Shown: positions 43,443 to 52,159, counted from the stretch's first letter. The stretch is DNA of 64,000 nt from Gammaproteobacteria bacterium (GCA_018819175.1 JAHJQQ010000023.1:1-64000), one strand, 5' to 3'. Notes: generated by a model not told the origin, from the letters alone. Program-made: numbers and translations.

Positions 43443-44041
43443 CGCAGCTCTCCCCAACGCTCGGTTGACAGCAGCACTTCAATCGCGCGCGGTGGTGGCA
43501 CAATCGCATTCGCGGCCGTCACCGCGGCCTGCCCCTGTGGCGGCCAGTTCTCCTGCCAGACATTGCCGCTGTCGAGAAATCTCAACCGCAGCTCCGTGAC
43601 ACCGTCCAGTAGCGCCCGCTCCTGTGGTGTAACCCCAGGTACGCTGTCCAGGCTCAGCCAGGTACTGCGCAACAGCTGTTTTTCACGGACCCCATAGGCC
43701 ACCCGTTGCAGGGTACTGCGCTGCTGTTCGGCTGGATTGCGCCAGCCGCCACGGGTCAATGCCAGGACCACGCCAAGTTCTTCGCCGGCACTGAGCGCCG
43801 GGCGGGTCTGGCCGAACTCGTCACGGATATCGCGCGGCACCCAATTGCCGATATCTCGGCTCAGACTCCGATAGGCAAGCTGCAGATCGCGCAAGGCATC
43901 GGCCTGCTCTTCGGTCAGCGCGCGGGTGTTCAGGACGCCGCTCAAACCACCGTAAGCGAGCATCGCCAGCACACCGAAAATGGCCAGGGCCACCAGCAGT
44001 TCTATCAGCGTGAAACCGCTACCCCCAGGTCGGGTACGCAT
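43418..44041 (-). CDS. gspJ: Type II secretion system minor pseudopilin J
   Basis: 207 residues. Leader MRTRPGGSG, then FTLIELLVALAIFGVLAML with Glu at +5. Contains QLAYRSLSRDIGNWVPRDIR and a C-terminal LRLRFLDSGNVWQENWP typical of GspJ. Its ATG overlaps the gspI stop (TGATG). Forms the pseudopilus tip complex with GspI and GspK. Confidence 0.95.
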   Translation of the reverse strand: MRTRPGGSGFTLIELLVALAIFGVLAMLAYGGLSGVLNTRALTEEQADALRDLQLAYRSLSRDIGNWVPRDIRDEFGQTRPALSAGEELGVVLALTRGGWRNPAEQQRSTLQRVAYGVREKQLLRSTWLSLDSVPGVTPQERALLDGVTELRLRFLDSGNVWQENWPPQGQAAVTAANAIVPPPRAIEVLLSTERWGELRWLFRLPG

Positions 44042-44424
44042 CAGCGGCGCTCCAGAAAACCGGTCAGGCCGGCCAATGACTCGCCTTCAATCTTGTCACC
44101 CAGCCAGACGGAAATTTCCACTCGGCGCAGGTCTGCATCCGGGGTTTCGGAAATCGTTGCGCTCCATTCCCAGTCCAAGTTCGCCATGCGCGCACTGTCG
44201 GTACGCGTCCCGGTACCGGGCCATTGAGCTTCGAGCTGCATCTCTGTCAAGGCATTGCGCGCCACCCAGTGCGCCAGCGTGCGCTCCTGCAGGTAGGCCT
44301 GATTGCCAACATAGGCACCGCTGGCACGGACTGCCGCCGCCAGCGACAGGGCCAACACCGCCAGCGCGACCAACACCTCCAGCAGGGTGAAGCCCGCGCA
44401 AGTTCCAGACCCGGGCCGACGCAT
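44041..44424 (-). CDS. gspI: Type II secretion system minor pseudopilin I
   Basis: 127 residues from an ATG at 44424 that overlaps the gspH stop (TAATG). Leader MRRPGSGTCAG, then FTLLEVLVALAVLALSLAA with Glu at +5. NALTEMQLEAQWPGTG is a GspI-type segment. The frame is open six more codons upstream, but coupling to gspH favours this start. Confidence 0.95.
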   Translation of the reverse strand: MRRPGSGTCAGFTLLEVLVALAVLALSLAAAVRASGAYVGNQAYLQERTLAHWVARNALTEMQLEAQWPGTGTRTDSARMANLDWEWSATISETPDADLRRVEISVWLGDKIEGESLAGLTGFLERR

Positions 44425-44960
44425 TATTCGAGCCCTTCCCACTGGATGAGACCCTTGGTATCGGTTTTGACCTGATAGCGGAGCTCGGTGTCGTCCGCGG
44501 CGAACTCCGCACTGAACGGACTGATCTCGCCGCTCGACAGCAGCATCAGGGTGGGTTTGAGTTCTTCGCTGGTCTCCAACACCACATCACGGCCTTCCAG
44601 CTGGAGGTCCAGTTCGGTGTCTTTGGCCAGCGCGCGCGCGCGAAACAGTTCATCGTCCTGCTGTAGCTCCCACTTATCTTCGATGAAGATCAGAAACCGG
44701 TATTCCTCCGGATCGATCTGTACCGCCCATTCCTCGCCGCGCAGCACCGCCTGCTCGCTGGCGAGTCGCAGCAGTTCACCGAATTGCTGCGACTCGCTCG
44801 CCAGCTCATCACCACGACGATCGCCGCCAATCCCAAGCACCGCGAAGGTCAGCACGACACCAATGATGACGACGACGGCCAACATCTCCAGCAGGGTGAA
44901 CCCTGCTGAAGCTGATCGGCAGAGGGGGTTACTGCAGCGTCCAGTTACCAATATCGTCAT
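44424..44960 (-). CDS. gspH: Type II secretion system minor pseudopilin H
   Basis: 178 residues. FTLLEMLAVVVIIGVVLTF follows a leader of about 20 residues, with the Gly before FTLLEM. The only ATG that gives a short leader is at 44960, which overlaps the end of gspG by about 30 bp. The body has AVLRGEEWAVQIDPEEYRFL, as in GspH. Longer versions of the frame cross gspG and are unlikely. Confidence 0.92.
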   Translation of the reverse strand: MTILVTGRCSNPLCRSASAGFTLLEMLAVVVIIGVVLTFAVLGIGGDRRGDELASESQQFGELLRLASEQAVLRGEEWAVQIDPEEYRFLIFIEDKWELQQDDELFRARALAKDTELDLQLEGRDVVLETSEELKPTLMLLSSGEISPFSAEFAADDTELRYQVKTDTKGLIQWEGLE

Positions 44961-45348
44961 CCGTACCGGACTGGCCGTCGGGACCCATGGAATAGATATC
45001 GATATTGCCGTGCGATCCCGGGCTGAGGAATTGATAGGGGTTCTGCCAGGGATCGGTGGGCAAGCGGTCGAGATAACCACCCTCTTTCCAGCGTGGCGGA
45101 TCCGGCACGGGCTTCTGTGTCAGCGCCTCCAATCCCTGGTCGGTGCTCGGATAGGTGTAATTGTCGAGGCGATACAGATTCAATGCGGCTTCCAAGGCAC
45201 GGATATCCTGCTGTGCCTTGACCTTGCGCGCCTCATCCGGGCGATCCATGATCCTCGGCACCACAATCGCCGCCAGAATTCCCAGAATGACCACAACCAC
45301 CATCACCTCGATCAGGGTAAAGCCTTGTTGTATGCGTTGCTGTTTCAT
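44929..45348 (-). CDS. gspG: Type II secretion system major pseudopilin G
   Basis: 139 residues. Leader MKQQRIQQG, then FTLIEVMVVVVILGILAAIV with Glu at +5. The C-terminal calcium-binding region PTDPWQNPYQFLSPGSHG and GPDGQSGTDDDIGNW is diagnostic for GspG. First gene of the gspG-H-I-J-K-L-M-N run. gspC, D, E and F are not in the window, so they must lie elsewhere if the system is complete. Confidence 0.97.
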   Translation of the reverse strand: MKQQRIQQGFTLIEVMVVVVILGILAAIVVPRIMDRPDEARKVKAQQDIRALEAALNLYRLDNYTYPSTDQGLEALTQKPVPDPPRWKEGGYLDRLPTDPWQNPYQFLSPGSHGNIDIYSMGPDGQSGTDDDIGNWTLQ

Positions 45349-45463
45349 TATGACTCCGCAGGTGTTCAGTCCGTGAAAGTGTATCGGGATTATACGGGAT
45401 TGGCGTCGGGAATCCGGGCCTGCATCTAACTAGCCGAGAAAATATCCAGCCCTGAGAGCCGGA

Positions 45464-45643
45464 TTAGATTTCCACCATTTCAAAATCATCCTTGGCGGCT
45501 CCGCAATCGGGACAGACCCAGTTGAGCGGTATGTCATCCCAGCGCGTACCTGGCGGGAACCCCTCTTCCGGAAGGCCCTTGGCCTCGTCATAGATAAAAC
45601 CGCAAATCACACACAGGTAACTTCTGTATTCCGAATCGTTCAT
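45464..45643 (-). CDS. Rubredoxin
   Basis: 59 residues from an ATG at 45643 with a GGAGA ribosome binding site. Two metal-binding knuckles, YLCVICGFIYDEAKG and WVCPDCGAAKDDFEM, ligate a single iron. Small electron carrier. Divergent from thiD, a common pairing in gammaproteobacteria. Confidence 0.96.
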   Translation of the reverse strand: MNDSEYRSYLCVICGFIYDEAKGLPEEGFPPGTRWDDIPLNWVCPDCGAAKDDFEMVEI

Positions 45644-45770
45644 GCCTATCTCCGTGAATCCGCAGGCGCATTGTACCCTTCCGAAGTGCGGCACAATACT
45701 GCATCCCCGGTGGTACAATCACCGCCACAGCCTGGCCCAGCCCACACTCCCACAGGAAATTCGCATCCCC

Positions 45771-46589
45771 ATGCAAGAACTGTCGAGTAGCATCCCCGTC
45801 GTCATGGCCCTGTCCGGCAGCGATCCCAGCGGTGGCGCCGGTATTCAGGCCGATATCGAATCCCTGGCCAGCCATGGCTGCCATTGCGCCCCGGTGATCA
45901 CGGCAGTGACCGTGCAGGATACCCAGGAGGTCAAAAGTTACGCGCCGCTGGATGGTTCGCTGATTATGGAGCAGGCGCGCGCGGTGCTTGAGGATATGCC
46001 GGTGGCCGTCATCAAGATCGGCATGCTCGGCAGTGTCGAGGCGGTCGAGGCGATCAACAGCGTGCTCCAGGATTACCCGGATATTCCCGTGGTGCTCGAT
46101 CCGGTACTGGCCGCCGGCAATGGCGCCGTGCTGGCCGACGACGAAGTGCTCGAGGCCCTGGAATGCCTGCTGCTACCGCATACCACCGTGCTTACACCCA
46201 ACAGCCTGGAGGCGCGTATTCTGGCCCCCGAAGGCGACAACCTCGACGCCTGCGCCATGGCCCTGCTGGAACGCGGCTGCGAGTTCGTGCTGATTACCGG
46301 CACCCACGAAAATACCCCGCATGTCAGCAACAGCCTGTACGGCAATCATCGTTTGTTGGAGACCTTCACCTGGGAACGCCTGACCGGCAGCTTTCACGGC
46401 TCGGGCTGCACCCTCGCCGCCAGTATCGCCGGCCTGCTGGCTCAGGGCTTGGAACCCTTCGCCGCGATACACGAGGCCCAGACCTATACCTGGGAAACCC
46501 TCAAACGCGGCTACCGCGTCGGCATGGGACAACCGCTCCCGAACCGGCTGTTCTGGGCACAGCCGGATCCGGATGATGAAGCCGAATAA
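45771..46589 (+). CDS. thiD: Hydroxymethylpyrimidine/phosphomethylpyrimidine kinase
   Basis: 272 residues. Ribokinase-fold kinase that phosphorylates HMP and HMP-P for thiamine synthesis. Motifs are ALSGSDPSGGAGIQADI, VLDPVLAAGNG and the catalytic GSFHGSGCTLAASIAG. The start at 45771 gives the family N-terminus; the frame is open upstream over the divergent rubredoxin promoter. No TPP riboswitch was seen upstream. thiE follows after 87 bp. Confidence 0.96.
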   Translation: MQELSSSIPVVMALSGSDPSGGAGIQADIESLASHGCHCAPVITAVTVQDTQEVKSYAPLDGSLIMEQARAVLEDMPVAVIKIGMLGSVEAVEAINSVLQDYPDIPVVLDPVLAAGNGAVLADDEVLEALECLLLPHTTVLTPNSLEARILAPEGDNLDACAMALLERGCEFVLITGTHENTPHVSNSLYGNHRLLETFTWERLTGSFHGSGCTLAASIAGLLAQGLEPFAAIHEAQTYTWETLKRGYRVGMGQPLPNRLFWAQPDPDDEAE

Positions 46590-46652
46590 ATCTGCGCCCG
46601 ACAAAACCGACCATCTGGCATTAACAGCTTTGCTTAACCTTCTCGAGGAATA

Positions 46653-46676
46653 AGGGTCTGACCCCGATTTTTTTCT
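46653..46676. repeat. GGGTCTGACCCC palindrome in front of thiE
   Basis: GGGTCTGACCC with a following run of T lies between a good ribosome binding site (CGAGGAATAA, 46644-46653) and the GTG start of thiE. The GGGTCAGA/GGGTCTGACCCC kind of palindrome is a dispersed repeat also seen near 39718. Confidence 0.7.
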
Positions 46677-47291
46677 GTGCGACTCCGCGGTCTCTACGCC
46701 ATTACCGATAACCAACTCACCCCGGGCGAGCGTCTCGAAACGAGCGTGGCGGCCGCATTACGGGGTGGCGCACGCATCATTCAATATCGGGACAAAGGGA
46801 GCGACGATAGCCGCCGTCGGCGCGAAGCGCAGAAGCTGGTTGATCTTTGTCATTCCCACAACGCTCTGCTGATCATCAATGACGATGTCGACCTGGCCGC
46901 CGCCTGTGGCGCTGATGGCGTACATCTCGGTAAAGAGGATGTTGATCTCGCGCGCGCGCGTGAACGCCTGGGAGTGCAAGCGATTATCGGTCTGTCCTGC
47001 TATAACGATCCGGAACGTGCGCACCGTGCCGCGCAGGCCGGCGCCGACTACATCGCCTTCGGCCGCTTCTTTCCCTCGCGGACCAAACCGGATGCGAGCG
47101 CTGCCACACTGGAAACACTCAGCGCCGCACGCTGCGAGCTCGATCTACCCCTGGTTGCCATCGGCGGCATCACCCCGGACAATGGTGGCCTGCTGATCGA
47201 CGCCGGCGCCGATATGCTCGCCGTGATCCATGGTGTGTTCGGACAACCTGATGTCGAAATGGCCGCGAGGCGATTCGCAGAATTGTTTTAG
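46677..47291 (+). CDS. thiE: Thiamine phosphate synthase
   Basis: 204 residues. Joins HMP-PP and HET-P to thiamine phosphate. Motifs are IIQYRDKGSDD, LLIINDDVDLAAACGADGVH, IIGLSCYNDPERA and ADYIAFGRFFPSRTK, with PLVAIGGITPDN. The start is a GTG without its own ribosome binding site; a strong site lies about 25 bp upstream, split off by the GGGTCTGACCCC palindrome. Translation may be reduced or initiate differently. Confidence 0.95.
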   Translation: MRLRGLYAITDNQLTPGERLETSVAAALRGGARIIQYRDKGSDDSRRRREAQKLVDLCHSHNALLIINDDVDLAAACGADGVHLGKEDVDLARARERLGVQAIIGLSCYNDPERAHRAAQAGADYIAFGRFFPSRTKPDASAATLETLSAARCELDLPLVAIGGITPDNGGLLIDAGADMLAVIHGVFGQPDVEMAARRFAELF

Positions 47292-47299
47292 CAATTCTT

Positions 47300-47482
47300 C
47301 GTGAACCGCCAAGGCGCCAAGCGCTCCAAGAAACCCTGGGGAACCGCCAAGACGCCAAGGACGCCAAGAAAATTTATTGGGGAAACCGTTTGGTTTTTTT
47401 CGTCAATCATTATTGGCGTCCTTGGCGTCTTGGCGGTTCAAAATAACTTGGCGTTCTTGGCGCCTTGGCGGTTCAAACATTA
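47300..47482. repeat. CCGCCAAGGCGCCAAG inverted repeat element
   Basis: Left arms GAACCGCCAAGGCGCCAAG (from 47302) and GAACCGCCAAGACGCCAAGG (from 47340) face right arms CCTTGGCGTCTTGGCGGTTC (47420-47440) and CTTGGCGCCTTGGCGGTTC (47458-47476). The two ends are near-perfect inverted repeats spanning thiE to hemL. The same motif recurs at 57383-57660 and 62738-62930. Confidence 0.85.
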
Positions 47483-47495
47483 AGGGTAGATACGC

Positions 47496-48776
47496 ATGAC
47501 CAAATCACACGAGTTGTTCAAACAGGCCCAGCAGCATATCCCTGGCGGCGTGAATTCGCCGGTGCGCGCCTTCAAGGGCGTCGGTGGTGAGCCGGTGTTT
47601 TTCGAACGCGGTGCGGGCGCCTATCTGTACGACGCTGATGGTATGCGCTATGTGGACTATGTCGGTTCCTGGGGCCCGATGATTCTCGGTCATGCCGATC
47701 CGGATGTGATCCGTGCCGTGCAGGAAAGCGCCGCCAATGGATTAGGCTTCGGCGCGCCGACCGCGATCGAGACGCGCATGGCGGATCTGCTCTGCAAACT
47801 GGTGCCGTCGATGGACATGGTGCGTATGGTCAGCTCCGGCACCGAGGCCACCATGAGCGCGATCCGTCTCGCACGCGGTTTCACCGGGCGCGATAAGATC
47901 GTGAAGTTCGAAGGCTGCTATCACGGCCATTCCGATTCGCTGTTGGTAAAGGCCGGTTCCGGCGCGCTGACACTCGGCGTACCGACCTCGCCGGGTGTGC
48001 CGGTGGCGCTCGCCGAACACACCATCACGCTCGAATACAACAATCTCGATCAGGTTCGCGAGGCCTTCGCGCATATCGGCGGACAGGTTGCCGCCATCAT
48101 TGTCGAGCCGGTCGCCGGCAATATGAATTGCGTGCCGCCGCTGCCAGGCTTTCTGGAAGGACTGCGCGATATCTGCAACGACTACGGCACGGTACTGATC
48201 TTCGATGAAGTGATGACCGGTTTCCGCGTCGCACTCGGCGGCGCGCAGGCTTACTACAGTGTCACGCCCGATCTCACCACGCTCGGCAAGGTCGTCGGCG
48301 GTGGTCTGCCCGTGGGTGCCTTCGGCGGCAAACGCGAGATTATGGAACAGATCGCACCGCTCGGACCGGTGTATCAGGCCGGTACCTTATCAGGCAATCC
48401 GGTCGCTATGGCGGCGGGGCTTGCGACATTGGAGAAGATTCAGGCACCCGGCTTTCACGAACGCCTGACCAAGACCGCGGAGAAACTGACCAGTGGATTG
48501 ATCGAACGCGCGCACAGCGCGGGCATTCCGTTAAGCACGAATCAAGTCGGCGGGATGTTCGGCCTGTTCTTCACTGAAGCAAAAGAAGTGAATAATTTCT
48601 ACGCCGTCGGCCAATGCAATATTGATCGCTTCAGATTGTTCTTCCATGAAATGCTCAAGCACGGCGTGTATCTTGCCCCCTCGGCCTACGAGGCAGGCTT
48701 TGTGTCCGCGGCACATGACGACGCGGCACTGGACGCAACCTTCACCGCAGTAGAAAAAAGTTTTGCGGCGTTGTGA
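47496..48776 (+). CDS. hemL: Glutamate-1-semialdehyde 2,1-aminomutase
   Basis: 426 residues. PLP-dependent enzyme that makes 5-aminolevulinate for heme and related tetrapyrroles. IPGGVNSPVRAFKGVGG at the start, the SSGTEATMSAIRLARG PLP region, and the Schiff-base Lys in TLGKVVGGGLPVGAFGG are diagnostic. GTLSGNPVAMAAGLATL near the end completes the match. The repeat element 47300-47482 lies directly upstream and its end merges with the ribosome binding region (AAGGGTAGA). Confidence 0.97.
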   Translation: MTKSHELFKQAQQHIPGGVNSPVRAFKGVGGEPVFFERGAGAYLYDADGMRYVDYVGSWGPMILGHADPDVIRAVQESAANGLGFGAPTAIETRMADLLCKLVPSMDMVRMVSSGTEATMSAIRLARGFTGRDKIVKFEGCYHGHSDSLLVKAGSGALTLGVPTSPGVPVALAEHTITLEYNNLDQVREAFAHIGGQVAAIIVEPVAGNMNCVPPLPGFLEGLRDICNDYGTVLIFDEVMTGFRVALGGAQAYYSVTPDLTTLGKVVGGGLPVGAFGGKREIMEQIAPLGPVYQAGTLSGNPVAMAAGLATLEKIQAPGFHERLTKTAEKLTSGLIERAHSAGIPLSTNQVGGMFGLFFTEAKEVNNFYAVGQCNIDRFRLFFHEMLKHGVYLAPSAYEAGFVSAAHDDAALDATFTAVEKSFAAL

Positions 48777-48783
48777 TTTACCG

Positions 48784-49992
48784 TTATGGCGCTTCCAGCT
48801 TGCGCATACCGTCCGGCAACAGATGCATGTCGACCAGTGAACTCAGCAGTGCGCCCGAGAACGTTGCCTCATCATCGTAGGCAATCTGGTAGTACTGCAC
48901 CTTCATGGTCAATACAGCGCCGAAGATAATGCCAGCCAGCGCCAGGAAGGAACCGAGCGCCAGGGTTGATACGCCGGTGATGCCCTGACCGATAGTGCAC
49001 CCCATGGCCAGCACACCGCCGATACCCATCAACATCGCACCCACCGCATGCTTGATAAAATCAGTGCGCGTCTTGAACCAGGCAATATGAAACTTACCGC
49101 TCGCCACGGCATAGACCAGCGACCCCAGGATCACACCTAACAGTGACGCGACACCGAAAGTGATCAGCAAGGTCTTAGTCGGTGACGTCAGATAGTAAAG
49201 CGTCTCACCCATCGGATTGATGAAGGTGTAAGACTGAACGCCAATGCCGAGAGGTTTCTGATCCAACCATTCCACAGCCTCCAGCGCCTCGCGGCCGAGA
49301 CTGCCACCGCTGGTATACCAGGCCGCCACAATGGTCAAACCGACCACGGCACCGCCGATGAAATTGTTTGTATTCTTGCGATAACCGGGATCACGAAAGG
49401 CAAAAAACAGAATCGCCAGCGCCAACGCACTACCCATGAGCCAGTACAACAACTGCGCATTCTCGATACCCAGCAGTGGCTGCAGCATCTCCGGCAGCGA
49501 CTGACTGTGCATGCCGTAGGCCGTCAGATCGATCGTCGTCGCACTGACCCAGCCATGGAATAAGGTGGCGTAAAATGCCGTCTTGGTCATGAGATAGGCG
49601 AATACGCCGGCAATCAGCAACACGACGACGGACTTGAGACTGCCGCCACCGATGTTGATGAGGGTCTTGCTGCCGCAGCCACCGGCCAGCGTCATACCGA
49701 TGCCGAACAGTGCGCCTCCCAGCAGATAGCGCAGCCAGGCAAAGCTCGCTGTCCGATAAGGCGGGATAGTGGAATCCAGGCTCACACCGGCGAAGACCTG
49801 TATGGCCATCGTGCCGAGGATGGCGACCGCGATGGCCGTGAACCAGGCCCAGAGGCGACCTTTGTTGCCCATGTTGACCCAATCGGAGACGGCACCCATG
49901 GTGCAGAAATTGGTTTTATGCGCGACCGCGCCCATGACGAAGGCGCCGAGAAATCCGTAGGCCATCACTTGCTGATATGACTGCAATTCCAT
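48784..49992 (-). CDS. YeeE/YedE family sulfur transporter
   Basis: 402 residues with about ten hydrophobic segments. Three conserved Cys-containing motifs, HKTNFCTMGAVSDWVN, LAGGCGSKTLINIGGG and LAMGCTIGQGITG, match YeeE/TsuA-type proteins, which take up thiosulfate or other sulfane-sulfur compounds through relayed cysteines. It stands divergent from dsrEFH and near tusA, so import followed by sulfur relay is plausible. Substrate not shown by the sequence. Confidence 0.92.
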   Translation of the reverse strand: MELQSYQQVMAYGFLGAFVMGAVAHKTNFCTMGAVSDWVNMGNKGRLWAWFTAIAVAILGTMAIQVFAGVSLDSTIPPYRTASFAWLRYLLGGALFGIGMTLAGGCGSKTLINIGGGSLKSVVVLLIAGVFAYLMTKTAFYATLFHGWVSATTIDLTAYGMHSQSLPEMLQPLLGIENAQLLYWLMGSALALAILFFAFRDPGYRKNTNNFIGGAVVGLTIVAAWYTSGGSLGREALEAVEWLDQKPLGIGVQSYTFINPMGETLYYLTSPTKTLLITFGVASLLGVILGSLVYAVASGKFHIAWFKTRTDFIKHAVGAMLMGIGGVLAMGCTIGQGITGVSTLALGSFLALAGIIFGAVLTMKVQYYQIAYDDEATFSGALLSSLVDMHLLPDGMRKLEAP

Positions 49993-50185
49993 ACACCACC
50001 TCTACCCTTCAAATGGCTTCTCGCGACAGTGCAGCGCGCTGCCGAAAATTCAAGTTACGGGCATCACTACCGACAAACGCTTGTAACAAAAAGAATTAAT
50101 TAGAATATCGGCTACCCAGGCTATTCATTTAGATTCATCGGGCTGTGGGAATATTCCCGTATTGCCCAGGTTTCCGCGAGGCGCT

Positions 50186-50542
50186 ATGAAATTCACTCTG
50201 CTCATTTTAGACGGCCCGTATAACCATGCGGCAAGCGACAGTGCCTATCAGACCGCGCAGGCCATGCTCCGGCGTGGGCATGACATCCGCGGCGTGTTCT
50301 TCTATCACGATGGCGTCTACAACGTCTCGAATGCATCCGACCCGCCCCAGGACGACCGCAATATCCCCCAGCGCTGGTCCGCACTCGGCGCGCAGAACAT
50401 CGATATGGTGGTCTGCATCGCGGCCGCCAAACGCCGTGGTATTACCAATGAGTTACTCGTGCCTAACACACGCATCTCCGGCCTGGGACAACTCGCCACG
50501 ATGATCATTGAATCCGATCGCCTGGTGGTCTTCGGCGACTGA
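50186..50542 (+). CDS. dsrE: Sulfur-relay protein DsrE/TusD
   Basis: 118 residues from an ATG at 50186 preceded by GAGGCG. DsrE fold with LLILDGPYNHAASDSAYQT and the active Cys77 in VVCIAAAKRRGI, equivalent to the persulfide-carrying Cys of Allochromatium DsrE. It forms a hexamer with DsrF and DsrH and passes sulfane sulfur from TusA. Gene order E-F-H matches other sulfur bacteria. No dsrAB lies in the window, so a role in tRNA thiolation (TusBCD) is the alternative. Confidence 0.92.
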   Translation: MKFTLLILDGPYNHAASDSAYQTAQAMLRRGHDIRGVFFYHDGVYNVSNASDPPQDDRNIPQRWSALGAQNIDMVVCIAAAKRRGITNELLVPNTRISGLGQLATMIIESDRLVVFGD

Positions 50543-50558
50543 TACAGGAAACCAACCA

Positions 50559-50957
50559 ATGTCAGATGCAAAGAAAGTCATGATCACTGTGCGCAAACCG
50601 CCGCACGGTTCCATCTATGTACACGAGGCGATCGAGGTGATGTTTATCGTTGCCAGTTTCGGCCTGGATTTGTCGGTGGTGTTTATCGACGATGGGGTAC
50701 TGGCCCTCAAAACCGGGCAGGACACCAAGGAACTTGGCATCAAGGGTTTCATGGCCTCTATCGGTGCCTTCATGGATTTCGAAGTCACCAAGGTCTATGT
50801 CGATCGGCAATCCCTGGAAGACCGCAATATGAGCGAAGCTGATCTTGCCTTCATCGGCGAGGACGAGACCACCGAACAGCCAGTGCGTCCGACCATACTG
50901 GACAGCAGCGCCATTGCCGCCCTGATGGCTGAACAACAGAGCCTGATGGCACTTTAG
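50559..50957 (+). CDS. dsrF: Sulfur-relay protein DsrF/TusC
   Basis: 132 residues from an ATG at 50559 with AACAGGAAAC-type ribosome binding site. Shows the RKPPHGSIYVHEAIEVMFIV segment and AFIGEDE-type end of the family. Structural subunit of the DsrEFH hexamer. Spacing to dsrE is 16 bp and to dsrH 16 bp, so they are one operon. Confidence 0.92.
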   Translation: MSDAKKVMITVRKPPHGSIYVHEAIEVMFIVASFGLDLSVVFIDDGVLALKTGQDTKELGIKGFMASIGAFMDFEVTKVYVDRQSLEDRNMSEADLAFIGEDETTEQPVRPTILDSSAIAALMAEQQSLMAL

Positions 50958-50973
50958 AACCAGGAGATTCGGC

Positions 50974-51267
50974 ATGCTGCACACCCTGAATAAATCACCC
51001 TTCTCGCATACCAGCCTGGAAAACTGCCTGCGCTTTATCAAACCGGATGATGTGCTTCTGCTGCTGGAGGATGGTGTCTACGCCGCCACGCGTGGCACCA
51101 GCCGCAGTCATTTGATTGAACAAGCACTGCAGAATGGCCACGTCTTCGCCATGCAGGCGGATCTCAAAGCGCGTGGTCTGACCGATCTTATCGATGGCGT
51201 CCAGCTCGCGGATTACGACAAATTCGTGGAATTGTTGGAGCAGCACAGCAGTCACGCCTGGCGTTAA
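50974..51267 (+). CDS. dsrH: Sulfur-relay protein DsrH/TusB
   Basis: 97 residues with a CCAGGAGATT ribosome binding site. MLHTLNKSPFSHTSLENCLR places a Cys at 18, near the redox Cys20 of Allochromatium DsrH, followed by DDVLLLLEDGVYAATRG. Last of the dsrEFH set. It converges on the tusA-like gene at 51316. Confidence 0.92.
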   Translation: MLHTLNKSPFSHTSLENCLRFIKPDDVLLLLEDGVYAATRGTSRSHLIEQALQNGHVFAMQADLKARGLTDLIDGVQLADYDKFVELLEQHSSHAWR

Positions 51268-51315
51268 TGGCGAGGCGTACAGACTTCGGCGGTAAACCGC
51301 CGAGGCCTATCCGCA

Positions 51316-51546
51316 TCAACCCTTCTTGATGTAGAAGTGGTAAGCCCCACCGTCTTTATTCGAGCTTTCCAGTTTGCAACCTATTTGCGGCAACAGAGCG
51401 GCCACGTCATCGGTGCTGGCGGGGTCGGTCGCGATCAGGTGCAACACCTGACCGGCGCCCATATCTTTCAGGGCCTTCTTGGCCTTCATCACCGGCATCG
51501 GACAGCTCAGACCGGAGGTATCCAACTCAGTATCAAACTTGGGCAT
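51316..51546 (-). CDS. tusA: TusA-family sulfurtransferase (1)
   Basis: 76 residues. DTSGLSCPMPVMKAKKAL carries the Cys-Pro-x-Pro motif with the persulfide Cys15. Partner expected to hand sulfur to DsrE. Convergent with dsrH. The following 250-bp gap up to 51800 has no recognised feature. Confidence 0.93.
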   Translation of the reverse strand: MPKFDTELDTSGLSCPMPVMKAKKALKDMGAGQVLHLIATDPASTDDVAALLPQIGCKLESSNKDGGAYHFYIKKG

Positions 51547-51817
51547 GACTCACCTCTTCAAAATATCCAGCATAGTTGATTGACAGCCATTCGCACTCAC
51601 CCTTCGAGTCTATCTACGAAGGCACTATCCGCCGTCTCACATCCTATCGACGCGCAAAGGGCAACGCTTGAAGAACTTCCGCCAACCCTCGGTGCGGAGG
51701 TTCAAGTTAGTGCCGTTCATGCCGCTCATCTCGCCTGATGGCCAGCCATCGAATTGAACAACGGGCCAACCCTCGACACCGAATTATCCGGCGTCGATTA
51801 GAGTGAGCGGGATTTTC

Positions 51818-52159
51818 ATGCCTCAGACTACCCAGCCGGATAGCTGCCTGGATCTTTCCGGCCTGCACTGCCCCGCCCCGCTGATACGCTGCCTGGCAAC
51901 CCTGCACCGTTTACCTGTCGGTAACCGTCTGCACGTGACAGTATCCAACCGCGATGCTCTGAACGATATCGCCTTGATGTTACGGCGAGGCCCGCATCAC
52001 TTGTTGGACTGGTGGCAGGACAGCGACGGTCATTGTCACTTTCATATCCGCAAGGCAATTTCCACAAGGCCACGCGCCCGCCTGACACGGTCATGGGTAC
52101 AATTCATTCTGCAGCGTTTAGGTTGGCAGAGACCCATCGGCCAGCTGAGCGCAGGTTAA
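51818..52159 (+). CDS. TusA-family sulfurtransferase-like protein (2) with C-terminal extension
   Basis: 113 residues from an ATG at 51818 (a GTG five codons upstream is in frame). LDLSGLHCPAPLIRCLATL holds a TusA-type Cys-Pro-x-Pro motif with Cys18, and the DWWQDSDGHCHFHIRK end of the domain carries an extra Cys. About 30 residues follow that are basic and not part of standard TusA. Divergent from tusA (1). Probably a second sulfur carrier of the same pathway. Confidence 0.8.
   Translation: MPQTTQPDSCLDLSGLHCPAPLIRCLATLHRLPVGNRLHVTVSNRDALNDIALMLRRGPHHLLDWWQDSDGHCHFHIRKAISTRPRARLTRSWVQFILQRLGWQRPIGQLSAG

Noticed and set aside
45642..45770. TPP riboswitch upstream of thiD
   Set aside because: The conserved CTGAGA and ACCTGATCTGG-type elements are missing; the gap is the divergent promoter shared with rubredoxin.
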